Shown: in pieces, positions 52,172 to 62,074 of the stretch | How positions within the stretch are numbered: position 1 is the stretch's first letter | Layout of the letters: each line of letters begins with the position of its first letter | From: Bacteroidia bacterium | GTDB taxonomy: Bacteria; Bacteroidota; Bacteroidia; Bacteroidales; UBA932 | Direction of reading: 5' to 3' | Length of the DNA: 64,000 nt | Assembly (NCBI GenBank): GCA_021153285.1 | Contig: JAGKTT010000014.1 | Coordinates: forward strand, 1 to 64,000 | Program-made: the position numbers and the translations under genes | Notes under the pieces: model-generated | Told to the model about the DNA's origin: nothing | What the model saw: the letters and a program-made list of their open reading frames with translations, nothing else | The model's database searches: none

Positions 52172-53935
52172 ATGAGGAACTTTATAAAAGTACTTACAAT
52201 CGGCGCAATTCTCCTCCTCGCACTCGGATGCAAGGAGGAGGAGGAAGCGCTGCGACTGGAAGGAACAGGAATCAGTGAGATCAGCTGGACCAATGATATA
52301 ATTGCAGATGAGGACGGAGAAATGCTGTCACTCACATTTACAGCTGCAGGAAAATGGACAGCAGTCTCATCCAAGCCCGAATGGTGCGAAATACTTACTC
52401 CCACAGGAGTGAGCGGTCAAGCTGCCCTTCGAATCAACATTGCAAAGAATACGACGACATCATCAAGAAGCGCTGAAGTGTTAATCAAAGTGGAGGATTA
52501 TCCGCTTTCGGAAACACTCATTATTTCTCAATCAGAGGGAGTAGTGGAAAAAGGGGACGGCAGATACCGCGAGATCAACGAATGGGTATATGACAAGATG
52601 TCTTCAAACTATCTATGGAACGAGCCAGTAAGAAATATTGCACTTGACTACAGCATCGGATATCAGGCATTCCTGAAGTCAATACTTGACGGAGTGAGCA
52701 AACAGGATGACATCAATCACGACGATGGAGCATACAACCAAGACTACCGCACAGAGTACTATACACAGATTGTAAGCAATGCCCCTGAAACAAAAGCTGT
52801 CGGACAGCAATCTCGTGGCAATGGATTCTACCTTCTTCGCCCGGTAAATCTCGGCACAGCAATCGGAGTTCTTGTAGACACTGTGATTCCCGGCGGTCCA
52901 GCCGACAGGCTCGGTATAAAGAGAGGAGACTTCATCACAGAAGTCAATGGAGTGAGCATCACAATGGACAATTACAGAAGTGTAACCGGAAAGATATACA
53001 CCGATGCAATTTCAATCAAGACCAATTCTGTAGCTTGGGAAGGAGCTCAACTTGACCAGGCCGTTCTGACACCGATAGGCACCTACGAGCTCATACCGGA
53101 TTACTATACTGAGCCTGCTATATATAAAGCAGAAACTATCGAGTTAAGCAATGGCAAAAAGGTAGGATATCTGCTTTATATGGGCTTCCACGCTGATTAT
53201 GACGAACAGTTGATAGCTGCATTCGATAAGTTCAAGGCTGACGGTATCGATGATCTGGTCTTAGACCTCAGATATAACAATGGAGGTGAAATTCTCTCAA
53301 GCACCGTAATGGCGACAATGATCGCCGGTCCTGCTCATCAGGGAAAGACTCTTGCAAAGCTTACATTCAATGAAGAACGAACAGCTGCAGGTGAATCAGC
53401 ATCATACAGAATAGGTGTAAAAGAGACAATCGAGTATCCTGACGGCTATCTCCCTATCGAAGAGGCATTGCAGCACTCAATTGATCTGGAACGCGTATTC
53501 GTGATTGCGACAAACATCACCGCCTCTGCCAGCGAGATAATCATAAACGGTCTGCGTGGTCTCGATATCGAGGTAAATCTAATAGGTACAAGAACCAGCG
53601 GAAAGAATGTAGGAATGGAAGGATTCAGCAAGAAATACAGAAATTACGACTTCCTCTTCTACCCTGTTTCATTCTATATCGAGAATGCGAAAGGTTTCAG
53701 AGATTATCCGGAAGGTTTCGATCCTGACATTTACCTGGATGATTCGAACTACTATCCTGGTGGAGACTTCGGAACAATGGGTGACTATCTCTGTAATGCA
53801 GCTTTCGGCTGGATCAGAACAGGTCAGAAGCCAGGCAGATCAGCATCTGCAGCTCCTATGAGCATAAGGCTTGAGCGTACCGATATTCCATTCACCACAA
53901 GAATGGGCGGCAGCAGAGTCACATACAAAGACTAA
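52172..53935 (+). CDS. S41-family serine protease lipoprotein with BACON and PDZ domains
   Basis: This 587-residue protein has a lipobox 'ILLLALGCKEEE', a clear BACON domain ('AAGKWTAVSSKPEWCEILTP' to 'YPLSETLIISQSEG', about 45-125), a PDZ domain ('GPADRLGIKRGDFITEVNGV') and the S41 core with 'DDLVLDLRYNNGGEILSSTV', 'NITASASEIIINGLRGLDIE' (TASASE at 450-455) and 'TSGKNVGMEGF'. BACON domains are Bacteroidota-specific and thought to bind carbohydrate or tether proteins. It starts 1 bp after the Fn3-like lipoprotein gene, its probable partner or substrate. Confidence 0.92.
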   Translation: MRNFIKVLTIGAILLLALGCKEEEEALRLEGTGISEISWTNDIIADEDGEMLSLTFTAAGKWTAVSSKPEWCEILTPTGVSGQAALRINIAKNTTTSSRSAEVLIKVEDYPLSETLIISQSEGVVEKGDGRYREINEWVYDKMSSNYLWNEPVRNIALDYSIGYQAFLKSILDGVSKQDDINHDDGAYNQDYRTEYYTQIVSNAPETKAVGQQSRGNGFYLLRPVNLGTAIGVLVDTVIPGGPADRLGIKRGDFITEVNGVSITMDNYRSVTGKIYTDAISIKTNSVAWEGAQLDQAVLTPIGTYELIPDYYTEPAIYKAETIELSNGKKVGYLLYMGFHADYDEQLIAAFDKFKADGIDDLVLDLRYNNGGEILSSTVMATMIAGPAHQGKTLAKLTFNEERTAAGESASYRIGVKETIEYPDGYLPIEEALQHSIDLERVFVIATNITASASEIIINGLRGLDIEVNLIGTRTSGKNVGMEGFSKKYRNYDFLFYPVSFYIENAKGFRDYPEGFDPDIYLDDSNYYPGGDFGTMGDYLCNAAFGWIRTGQKPGRSASAAPMSIRLERTDIPFTTRMGGSRVTYKD

Positions 53936-53951
53936 ACATAACACATCCACG

Positions 53952-53979
53952 AAAAAGGGCGGCCCCAAAGGGTCGCCCT
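53952..53979 (-). terminator. Terminator of the 54-64 kb minus-strand cluster
   Basis: AGGGCGGCCC (53956-53965) pairs with GGGTCGCCCT (53970-53979) with one G-T pair, loop CAAA. On the minus strand it is followed by TTTTTC, so it ends transcription of the gene at 54006; it also lies after the S41 gene on the plus strand. Confidence 0.75.
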
Positions 53980-54005
53980 GATTCTTATTTGGATATCTTA
54001 GAAGA

Positions 54006-56867
54006 TTATGCACCGAAACCACCTGAAATGTTGAGCTCTGTTACGAAAGTCTCGTAATAGTTGCCCTCTGCATCCCATACTACAGTATAAACATTGTATC
54101 CAGGGCTTGCATAGTTGTTTACATAAGTCTCACCTGCAACAACCTCAGCAGAGCCGATGTACTCGCTTGTAAGGATGTACTGCACCTTGCTCTTAGCTGA
54201 TGGGTAGTCGATGAGGTAATCCTGGTGGAAGCAAGCAGTGATAGCTGTGTAACCTGCAGGAAGATCTACTGTCCACTCTACAGTTGTGAAGTCACCGATA
54301 GTCTGTATGTTAGCCTTAACTGTTGGCTTAGCTGCAACCCAAGCCTGGTTCTCATTTCCGTTATCATCCATAGCATAAACGAAGTTGCCGAGGTTCATCT
54401 CTGGAGTGAAAGAGAGGATGGTAGCCTTAGTGTAAGTGCCATCTGTAAGCTTAGCTGATACAACGAAGTAGCAAGGAGAACCTACTGTGAGTCCGGTCAT
54501 CTCGATACCGTCAGCTGGAAGCTCAGCTGCAGTCACCTTGTTCATATAAGATGAGTTAGGTGTGAGAGCGATGTATGCGCTGGCAGTCTCAACAGTTGTT
54601 CCGTAGTAGCTGTCACCCCAAGTGAAGTGATCAGCTGCCTTATACCAATAGTAGTAAGTATCCACCTCAGCATCGCAAGAGAACTTAACGATACCTGTCT
54701 GTGAAGGAGTACCCTGAAGCTCAGCTGTAACTGTAGCTGCTGCGTATTCCATTGTCTTAGCAGTGAACTCCTGAACGAGAACGTCGCCGTAGCATCCGTA
54801 CTGGTCAACAGCCATTGCAAGGAGAGTTGTTGTCTGACCTGGGTTAAGACCTGTCTTGTTAGCTGTTACAGTAGCTCCTGCAGACATATAACCGTTGTTA
54901 AGGAGGTAATCCTGCTTGTCAGCGATTGTAGAAACCATTGCTGGATCTACGAAGTAGTAGTAAATGTATACTGCATTCTCAGCTGCAAGGTCAACAGACA
55001 CCTTCTTGAAGTCTGGAGTTGAACCTGCGACTGTTACTGGTGTAGTACCGCCTGCCATAAGAGACTCAGTTGTCCACTCATAGTAGTAAAGGTCAGATAC
55101 TGTGTACTTTGTCTTACCCTCTACGTAAGGAAGGATGTAAAGATAGTAAGTAGTACCTGGCTGGATAGTCTGATAACCGTCCACGAGAGTGTTAGGATCA
55201 CCTGCATAGATGCCGTTCTCCCACTCGCTGCTAACCTCGATAGGAGTAAAGTACGCTCCGTAGTTGTTGATCTCAGAAACGATGTCTGCTCTGTTGTCAT
55301 CATCAGAATACTTCTCGCTGAAACCACCATAGAACTTAGTGATACCCTTGAACTCAGCGCTGATCTGAATGTCGTTGAATGCAAGGAGAGTTGTCTCGAG
55401 GTTTACGAAAGCGTTGAGATAGTTGACTGTCTGCATTGCACCAAGATTCCAACCAGAAGCCCAAGTAGTCTCATCAGTCCACTGATCAAGAGCGATAACC
55501 CAGATCACATACTGCTCACCCTCAACAAACTCAACAGATGTCTTGAGATCAGCAATAGGATACTCCTCGATTGAACCGTCGAAATAGTTGTCATCAAGAG
55601 GTGTATCGTTCTCATCCACATACCAAGGTGACCATCCGAAATCCATCCAGTCGTTAGGATCTGCAACGTACTCGACTACAGGTCTGAGCTCGTCAAGGAT
55701 AGCATCAGCGTTAAAGTCTGCAACAGGTGACACTCCGACAAGGTAACCGTGTACACCGCTGTTCATCTCGACAGTAAGGTTGCCCTTACCAGCCTGGATA
55801 GTCTTGAATGCCTTAGTTGTAAGAGTTACTGAAGCAGTAACAGTCTTGCCACCCTCAGCAACTGCAAGAACCTTGAGTGTTCCCTCTGCAACTGCAGCAC
55901 CTGAAGCGATAGCCTCAGCTGTTGGAGCAGTAACATCGAACTCTGCCTGACCGTACTCGGCAAGGTACTGAGTGTTCTCCTTGATAACCCAACCTGCAGG
56001 AACTTCCTTCACCCAGTCAGTGATGTTGGTAGCAGCAACAGGAATAGTAGCTGTCTTACCAGGGTTAACGAACTGAGTTGAAATAAGGCCACCGTAGTTA
56101 GAAGCAAATCTGAATGAGGCAGCTCCATCAATAGTTACTGTAATGGTGTTGCCATCTGGCAGAGTGATAGTAACATACATAGGAGTCTCCTCACCCAAGC
56201 CTTGTGCCTCTTCCTCGTCAGTATAGTTGTCTGTATAAACAACCTCAGCATCAGAGAATACACAAGGCTTGTTGTTACCGATGTTGATCCACTCTTCGCC
56301 ATCGAATGTTACATAGACATTACCTGTAGCAGGGTCAACGTCCACCTGTGGAGTTACACCTACCACTGGAACAGGATTGCCCTCAGCATCTGTTACGACA
56401 ACCGGCTTGCCATCCTCATAGATAGCCCAGTAAAGCACGCCGTTGAGTGTAGTAGTAGTAACTACACCTGTAAGATCCTGTTCATACTCAGGATATACAG
56501 TGAACTTAGATCCGTCAGAGAGTGTGATCTCGTAAGAACCGTCATTCTGCTTAACGCAAGATGAAACAGTCACAAGGCCTTTAATCTGTGTGCCAAGGTC
56601 ACCTACCTGTGTGCCAAGGTCACCTACCTGTCCCTGAAGAGCTGTAATCTTACCCTCAAGCAAAGTCTGAAGGGCCTGGAGCTCGTTGTTAAGACGTGTC
56701 TCAAGGTCTTTCAATCTCTGATCGAGATCAGCGATATCACCCTCCACCTTGTCGATTCTGTCATTGAGAGCAGAATCATCGTAGCAAGATGTAAAAACAG
56801 GACACGCGAGTGCTGCAAGGATCATCGATCCTCCGACAGCTTTCTTAAAAAATTGTCCGATCTTCAT
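54006..56867 (-). CDS. Large coiled-coil surface lipoprotein (DUF4988/PL29-N-like start)
   Basis: This 953-residue protein has a lipoprotein signal ('LACPVFTSCYDDS'), a heptad coiled coil (about 30-95: 'DRIDKVEGDIADLDQRLKDL') and a short domain beginning 'SSCVKQNDGSYEITLSDGSK' that resembles the N-terminal region (DUF4988) of Bacteroidota PL29-type and surface proteins. The rest is a chain of beta-sandwich (Fn3/BACON-like) domains. No lyase catalytic region is recognised. A 21-bp tandem duplication (56586-56627) duplicates one coiled-coil heptad, VGDLGTQ. Codon use is strongly biased, consistent with high expression. Last gene of the cluster. Confidence 0.8.
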   Translation of the reverse strand: MKIGQFFKKAVGGSMILAALACPVFTSCYDDSALNDRIDKVEGDIADLDQRLKDLETRLNNELQALQTLLEGKITALQGQVGDLGTQVGDLGTQIKGLVTVSSCVKQNDGSYEITLSDGSKFTVYPEYEQDLTGVVTTTTLNGVLYWAIYEDGKPVVVTDAEGNPVPVVGVTPQVDVDPATGNVYVTFDGEEWINIGNNKPCVFSDAEVVYTDNYTDEEEAQGLGEETPMYVTITLPDGNTITVTIDGAASFRFASNYGGLISTQFVNPGKTATIPVAATNITDWVKEVPAGWVIKENTQYLAEYGQAEFDVTAPTAEAIASGAAVAEGTLKVLAVAEGGKTVTASVTLTTKAFKTIQAGKGNLTVEMNSGVHGYLVGVSPVADFNADAILDELRPVVEYVADPNDWMDFGWSPWYVDENDTPLDDNYFDGSIEEYPIADLKTSVEFVEGEQYVIWVIALDQWTDETTWASGWNLGAMQTVNYLNAFVNLETTLLAFNDIQISAEFKGITKFYGGFSEKYSDDDNRADIVSEINNYGAYFTPIEVSSEWENGIYAGDPNTLVDGYQTIQPGTTYYLYILPYVEGKTKYTVSDLYYYEWTTESLMAGGTTPVTVAGSTPDFKKVSVDLAAENAVYIYYYFVDPAMVSTIADKQDYLLNNGYMSAGATVTANKTGLNPGQTTTLLAMAVDQYGCYGDVLVQEFTAKTMEYAAATVTAELQGTPSQTGIVKFSCDAEVDTYYYWYKAADHFTWGDSYYGTTVETASAYIALTPNSSYMNKVTAAELPADGIEMTGLTVGSPCYFVVSAKLTDGTYTKATILSFTPEMNLGNFVYAMDDNGNENQAWVAAKPTVKANIQTIGDFTTVEWTVDLPAGYTAITACFHQDYLIDYPSAKSKVQYILTSEYIGSAEVVAGETYVNNYASPGYNVYTVVWDAEGNYYETFVTELNISGGFGA
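56586..56627 (-). repeat. 21-bp tandem duplication in the coiled-coil region
   Basis: Two identical 21-bp units (56586-56606, 56607-56627; one unit on the plus strand starts CTGTGTGCCAAGG) encode VGDLGTQ twice. The copies are identical at every base, suggesting a recent slippage event, and a partial third copy (CTGTCC) follows. Confidence 0.8.
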
Positions 56868-56913
56868 AATTGTAAATAATTAAGGTTAATAAATAGTAAT
56901 ATAGTAAATTGAA

Positions 56914-59151
56914 TTACTTTTCCGTATAATTCGGGAAGTACCAGTTGAGCTTGCGAGGCTCCGATCCATCACCTGGAAGTATCCAGTAGAAGAGTTTGCT
57001 GATAGCCTGCGTACCGTCCTCATTCTCACCAAATGCCACGCAACCTGCGAGATGATCCTTGCCTGCATTTGCCACATCAGTTACATATGGACTTCCAAGA
57101 TAACCGGTAGATGCACTCAATCCACCATAGGTTGGATCGCCCACCTTTGTGTACCAATGGTTATAGAACTCGAATGCACGCATATCTGAAGGTCCGCCCG
57201 GTTCTGTCGGAAGAGCGTGGAGATACAATGCATTCTCATCATCACACTGAACAAGGTACTTGAATGTCGCAACATCCTTGATGCTGTTGAACATTACAGA
57301 CCAGGTACCGTTCTCTGGGTTATATGTCGGAACGATTTCCACTGTAGGATCCGGACCTGGTTCCATACCGCCAGTAGTATATTCCACAAACTTGACCTCA
57401 CTGACAACACCGTCAAGGTCTTCAGCTATATATACATACTTGAATGTAGAGAGTGGATCGAAACCGGTATAAGCGAATGACTCCTCACCTGAAGGAACCC
57501 TCCACCACTGGTTCATATACATAGAATGGTCACCAGGCTGGAAGAAGAAGTCCATCCACTCGTCACGGCTAGCTGTCACATCCGGAACCTGATATGGAGG
57601 GAGCTCGTCATTCATTCCGATATTGATGAACCATACATTAGCAGTGTTAGATGGATCGTACTTAACCACGAATCTTGCACCTGACGGTGTAATATCTGTA
57701 AATGTAAGAGATGCATTAGCCTTGCAGTCCTGTGGTCTGTCTGTCACTCTAGGCTTAGTGCGGAACGGCTCAGAGAAGAAGATCTCAGTATACTCGTTGA
57801 AAGCATTCTGGCCACAATATGCGATTACATATTCTGTGTCAGGCTCGACTCCTGCAAACTCAGCCCATACAGTCTTGAACTCGCTTCCGTTAGGCTGCTG
57901 TGTCTCCATATCAAAGCTGAAATTGTTATTATGAATAGCATAACCAGCCGCAGCTATCTCGTTCCTGAGCGAGGTTCTCAGCTCATCATCACCTTCGATA
58001 TATTCACGGGCAGGACGATAATATCCGCCATAAGAAGGCTTATCCATCGGGAGAAGGAGGTGATAACCGTTACGGCACTCTTTGCCAAGAGTTACGGCAA
58101 GTTCAAGATAAGAAGCGCCGCAGATATCGCCTAATTCGTATGTCATAGCAGCTTCCTCTCGGTCCTCAGGCTTCTCCATAAGCTGGAAGTCCTGTCTGGC
58201 ATATGAGTCAGACGGAGTAAGATTTGCGTCACAAGCAAAAGCAATAGCAGTAAAGACGTGGTCTGGATTAGCATTTGACCAAGGACCGATCTGGTATGTA
58301 AGAGCTTCGGTATTAGAAGCGTCTACCGGATCGTTAGGAACATATCCGTGACGGATGAAATCTCTGAGAAGTCTGCCACCGAATGCATCCTCAAAAGCAT
58401 CAATAGCGGAAGCATCAGTACAGTAATAATATACACCGGCAGCATCATCATTAGGAGTCTGACGGATCTCCGCACCCACATATGTCGTACGGACAGCGAG
58501 CTCCACCCAAGGATTTCCTACAAGAGCCTTCTTAGGGGTCTCGACATATACGAGCTTGAGATCGGTAAGAGCGGCCTCAGAGGCACTATTGTCATAGCAG
58601 GCACCCACAGCGATAATGTACTGACAGCCTGGAACTATCTTCTGCTGGGCGTAAGAAGTGTTAGCCCAGTCATACTCCATTTCAAAGTAGTCCTCACCTA
58701 TAGTCTCCTGATCGATAGCGAAACCGCCGCTGCCACTGGTATTGAACAGATGTGAAACGATGATCTGCTCCACCTCCTGCTCCGAAACGCCCATTCCACC
58801 TTCCTCAAGCATATAATTATAGAGGATAGCGAGAGGGTACACGTCCACTCTATAAGAAGCGACGTTCTCACCCGGACGGCATACGAAAGTGAAGTTTGTC
58901 TCTGTAAGATCAGTTACCTCTACAGACACACCGTCCTCAGAAGCTACGACCTCGCGGTCATAAATCTTCATAGCTATTTCCGGATGCGGTACAGGATACT
59001 CTCCGTCGATAAGGATTGTATCTGCATCAGAGATGAACGGATCATCCGGGGTATTTACATCAATAGGCTTGTCTTCACAAGAGCAGAAGGCATTAATAGC
59101 CAATGCTCCGACTACACCTAAAAAGCAAATTTTAGAAAAAACTGTTTTCAT
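56914..59151 (-). CDS. Large surface lipoprotein of unknown function with Fn3-like domains
   Basis: This 745-residue protein has the lipobox 'ALAINAFCSCEDKP'. The body is acidic and aromatic-rich with several Fn3-like repeats ('FAGVEPDTEYVIAYCGQNAF', 'FTDITPSGARFVVKYDPSNT'). No enzymatic motif is seen. It lies between the broken Omp28-type gene (11 bp upstream) and the large coiled-coil lipoprotein (46 bp downstream) and is likely part of the same transcript. The family is not recognised. Confidence 0.75.
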   Translation of the reverse strand: MKTVFSKICFLGVVGALAINAFCSCEDKPIDVNTPDDPFISDADTILIDGEYPVPHPEIAMKIYDREVVASEDGVSVEVTDLTETNFTFVCRPGENVASYRVDVYPLAILYNYMLEEGGMGVSEQEVEQIIVSHLFNTSGSGGFAIDQETIGEDYFEMEYDWANTSYAQQKIVPGCQYIIAVGACYDNSASEAALTDLKLVYVETPKKALVGNPWVELAVRTTYVGAEIRQTPNDDAAGVYYYCTDASAIDAFEDAFGGRLLRDFIRHGYVPNDPVDASNTEALTYQIGPWSNANPDHVFTAIAFACDANLTPSDSYARQDFQLMEKPEDREEAAMTYELGDICGASYLELAVTLGKECRNGYHLLLPMDKPSYGGYYRPAREYIEGDDELRTSLRNEIAAAGYAIHNNNFSFDMETQQPNGSEFKTVWAEFAGVEPDTEYVIAYCGQNAFNEYTEIFFSEPFRTKPRVTDRPQDCKANASLTFTDITPSGARFVVKYDPSNTANVWFINIGMNDELPPYQVPDVTASRDEWMDFFFQPGDHSMYMNQWWRVPSGEESFAYTGFDPLSTFKYVYIAEDLDGVVSEVKFVEYTTGGMEPGPDPTVEIVPTYNPENGTWSVMFNSIKDVATFKYLVQCDDENALYLHALPTEPGGPSDMRAFEFYNHWYTKVGDPTYGGLSASTGYLGSPYVTDVANAGKDHLAGCVAFGENEDGTQAISKLFYWILPGDGSEPRKLNWYFPNYTEK

Positions 59152-59162
59152 AGTATTGATAA

Positions 59163-59836
59163 TTATTTTCTTTTATAGTCACTTACACCACTATTCAGAA
59201 GGCAGTAATTAAGATTATTAGCATTGCCCTCAGAATCTATTGCAATTGCATATATATATGTATTCTCGAGGTTCCACACTTCATCTATTTCGATCTCGTA
59301 TGTCTTCTCCACCTCGGTTCCAGCTGTCACATTGTTATTACCGATTCGGTCACCACGATATGTAGCCGACACTATTTCACGCACTACGTGCCTGTGTGTA
59401 TAGTTATCGTGCTCCTTCATTCCGTCCTTCTGGTAATACTTCACCTTATCCTCTATGACATATACGCCGCAACGCCAAGGTGCATCAATTTCAGAATGTA
59501 TCTTCACTGTCACCGAAGCGATTCCGTCTGCAACAGAAGATGATACAGCCACACCACAATATGAAGGATTATCCTCCATATCTTCGTACAGATGCTCTCT
59601 GAGATTGACTCCTTCCACAAGTGAACCGCCATAATGCATATCCACCACATATGACGGGAACCCAAGAGAAGTGATATTCATATCCATCATTATCTTGTCC
59701 GTAGCATCTATAGCAAGGTCATCCTTGTCACTTTTTCAGGCTCAGGAGTCGGGGTATCTGGTTCTACCGGATCACCGCACGAGAGACCGCACAGCATTGC
59801 GGCCATCAGCATAAATATGTTGATTGACTTCTTCAT
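59163..59836 (-). pseudogene. Omp28-type lipoprotein, internal deletion and frameshift
   Basis: The ATG at 59836 opens a 42-residue frame with a lipoprotein signal ('MAAMLCGLSCGDPVEPDTPT') that stops at TAG 59710-59708. A different frame continues from about 59730 ('DDLAIDATDKIMMDMNITSL') to 59163 and aligns with residues about 180-367 of the adjacent Omp28 protein ('DPMTIEATGLFYKAYGMSGL'). The Ig-like and thioredoxin CxxC parts (about 130-150 residues) are missing between the two pieces. It is therefore a deletion derivative, whether natural or an assembly artefact. Confidence 0.7.
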
Positions 59837-59842
59837 ACACCG

Positions 59843-60946
59843 TTACTTATTAAGTATATAGTCCGCAGAACCACCCAGAGAGCACTCATTAGCATTGTTA
59901 CAATTGAATGTAACACCACCGTCAGCAGTAGTCATCGCGATAACGACAACTCGCATATTATCAGGGTTCCATCCCTTCTCCAGTTCCACACTATTTACAG
60001 CAGTAACCTCTACACCTGGAGTAAATGGATTCTTCTTATTGATGTTCATTCCGGTAATATCGGGAGCAAACATCTTTCTGACTACATTGTTATGGATATA
60101 CTCTCCATTAGCTCCAGACTGTGTCGCACTGATTCCATCTTCAAGAAGGAAGATATGATATTTGTGACGGGCAGCTACATTGGATGTTATCTTTGAAGTA
60201 ACTGTAACCTTTCCGGCAGCTGAATCATAAGATGTTTCAATCGCTACTCCGCAAGTAGCCGGATACATTTCCAGTTCATCTTCAATCGCACTGATCATAC
60301 CGGCCGGTTCCCTTGACACGCCACCTTCCTGCTTTCTCATATTTATATTGAAATATGGTAATCCTGACATTCCATACGCCTTATAGAAAAGACCTGTGGC
60401 TTCAATCGTCATCGGATCCGCCATATTATAGTCCATATGGAAGGACAATGGAATGAGTACTCCCGGCATCTGAGTCTGGACTTCCTTGATATTGTGGCTC
60501 AGAGATGGACAATTCACACATCCTACAGATGTAAACTGCTCACCGATAACCTTCTGGAAATAGCTTTTCTGACCTGCCACTTCAGCTGCTGTGACCTTTA
60601 TTTCATTTTCTGAAGTATGATTTCCTCCGGAATAAAGCGTAGCCTTGAAGACATATTCTCCCGGTGCTGAGGTAGAGAAAGTATTGGCTCCGGCAGACAT
60701 TTCCGCATTCTTACCAGAGACAGTATAGACGATCTTCATAGTCTTCTCATTACTAACATCCTTGGATCCGAACATTACACGGAAAGTGACGCAGTCCACT
60801 CCGTCAGCCGCAATGGAAGTCTTGTCTGCGAATATTTTCAATACGCCCTCGGGCACAAGTTCATCCTGTTTGTCCGGCTCAGTACAAGATATTGCACTGA
60901 AAATGACTGACAGGAGCGCCAACATATAAATCTTGAAATTCTTCAT
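59843..60946 (-). CDS. Omp28-related lipoprotein with thioredoxin-like CxxC
   Basis: This 367-residue protein has a lipobox 'LSVIFSAISCTEPD', an Ig-like N-terminal domain ('LKIFADKTSIAADGVDCVTF'), a thioredoxin-like segment with 'EQFTSVGCVNCPSLSHNIKE' (CxxC) and 'SGLPYFNINMRK', and a C-terminal beta domain ('ELEKGWNPDNMRVVVIAMTT'). This matches Omp28 family proteins. The preserved CVNC suggests thiol-disulfide activity, which is inferred. It starts 3 bp after the preceding gene in the cluster. Confidence 0.85.
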   Translation of the reverse strand: MKNFKIYMLALLSVIFSAISCTEPDKQDELVPEGVLKIFADKTSIAADGVDCVTFRVMFGSKDVSNEKTMKIVYTVSGKNAEMSAGANTFSTSAPGEYVFKATLYSGGNHTSENEIKVTAAEVAGQKSYFQKVIGEQFTSVGCVNCPSLSHNIKEVQTQMPGVLIPLSFHMDYNMADPMTIEATGLFYKAYGMSGLPYFNINMRKQEGGVSREPAGMISAIEDELEMYPATCGVAIETSYDSAAGKVTVTSKITSNVAARHKYHIFLLEDGISATQSGANGEYIHNNVVRKMFAPDITGMNINKKNPFTPGVEVTAVNSVELEKGWNPDNMRVVVIAMTTADGGVTFNCNNANECSLGGSADYILNK

Positions 60947-60949
60947 CTC

Positions 60950-62065
60950 TTAGTTATATCTGTAATCCAATGTCTTACCATAGCCGCACTCAGCACAGTT
61001 ATTTACCTGTGACGATCCATCAGCATTCTTCTTATGTACAAGAATTACAGCTCTCATATTCTTAAGGAATTCATCAGACGGAACTGCTCCCAATTCGAAT
61101 TCGAACGAACGGTCGAGCTCCGAACCATCATTAAGATCGAATACAGAAGCGGTTCTGTAAGTAAGGAAATTATCTCCACTGACCGCAAGGACAACATTAC
61201 TGTATAGCCCCTCATCATTGTCAGTATATCCACCCTGATACTCTAGATTATCAGCTACGATAGTACAAACCATATCATAAGTTCCTGTCGCACCCGCCTT
61301 TACTGATGCATCCACCAAAAGCTTGGTTCCGTCCAAAGCCACTTTTGAAATCTTTATACCCACTGCTGCTGGAGCCTCGATACGACGGGTCATAATCTCA
61401 TCAGTGATAGTCACTGTGCTTGATGATGTATTCAGACTTGCCATATCATAGCAGTTTGTCGGAAAGGCAGCATTGCCCTCTCCCATCTGGCGGAACACGG
61501 CTGAAGCAAGGTCGCCGCCACCGAAATCTACACGGAAAGGATGTCCCTTCTCCTCATTATGACAAGCCAGAACTATCGAATGATCCATAGCATCCTCTCC
61601 AAGAGAGTGAAGGGCGGTTGTCATTCTCGGACAGTTGAAGCACCAGGTACCGGTAAGTTTGAAAATAGCCACATTTCTATGGAACATTTCATACTTGGCA
61701 CGGTTTACAGCCTTTATCTTGACTGTATTTGATGTCTCCTTGCCATTGAAGATTCCGACGAACTCGAATTCTCCGTCAGCAATCGAAGTGAAACCGGTAG
61801 AGTAACGGGGCAGTCTGGTTTCATCCTTTACATTCTTAAAGAATATTGTTCCTTTATTGGCTTCTGTTGTAACGACATTTCCATTTTCATCAGTGATGGT
61901 GAATGTCGCGATGTCCTTTCCGTCAGCCTCTATCTGGGTCTTATCGACAGAAATGGTCATAGCACCATCGCCAGGAGTGCCTACAGGGGTCCCCGCAGGG
62001 TCATCGCAAGAAGTAAAAGTTGGTATCATTGCCGCAGCAATGATACCATAAATCATCTTTTTCAT
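60950..62065 (-). CDS. Omp28-like lipoprotein with WCFNC thioredoxin motif
   Basis: This 371-residue protein has a lipobox 'AAMIPTFTSCDDPA', an Ig-like domain ('MTISVDKTQIEADGKDIATF'), a thioredoxin-like segment with 'LTGTWCFNCPRMTTALHSLG' (WCxNC) and a 'FPTNCYDM' cis-Pro-like loop, and a C-terminal domain parallel to that of its neighbour. It ends with two Cys ('NNCAECGYG'). It is cotranscribed with DUF6029 upstream (9 bp) and the next Omp28 gene (3 bp). Confidence 0.82.
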   Translation of the reverse strand: MKKMIYGIIAAAMIPTFTSCDDPAGTPVGTPGDGAMTISVDKTQIEADGKDIATFTITDENGNVVTTEANKGTIFFKNVKDETRLPRYSTGFTSIADGEFEFVGIFNGKETSNTVKIKAVNRAKYEMFHRNVAIFKLTGTWCFNCPRMTTALHSLGEDAMDHSIVLACHNEEKGHPFRVDFGGGDLASAVFRQMGEGNAAFPTNCYDMASLNTSSSTVTITDEIMTRRIEAPAAVGIKISKVALDGTKLLVDASVKAGATGTYDMVCTIVADNLEYQGGYTDNDEGLYSNVVLAVSGDNFLTYRTASVFDLNDGSELDRSFEFELGAVPSDEFLKNMRAVILVHKKNADGSSQVNNCAECGYGKTLDYRYN

Positions 62066-62074
62066 ATATTAATG

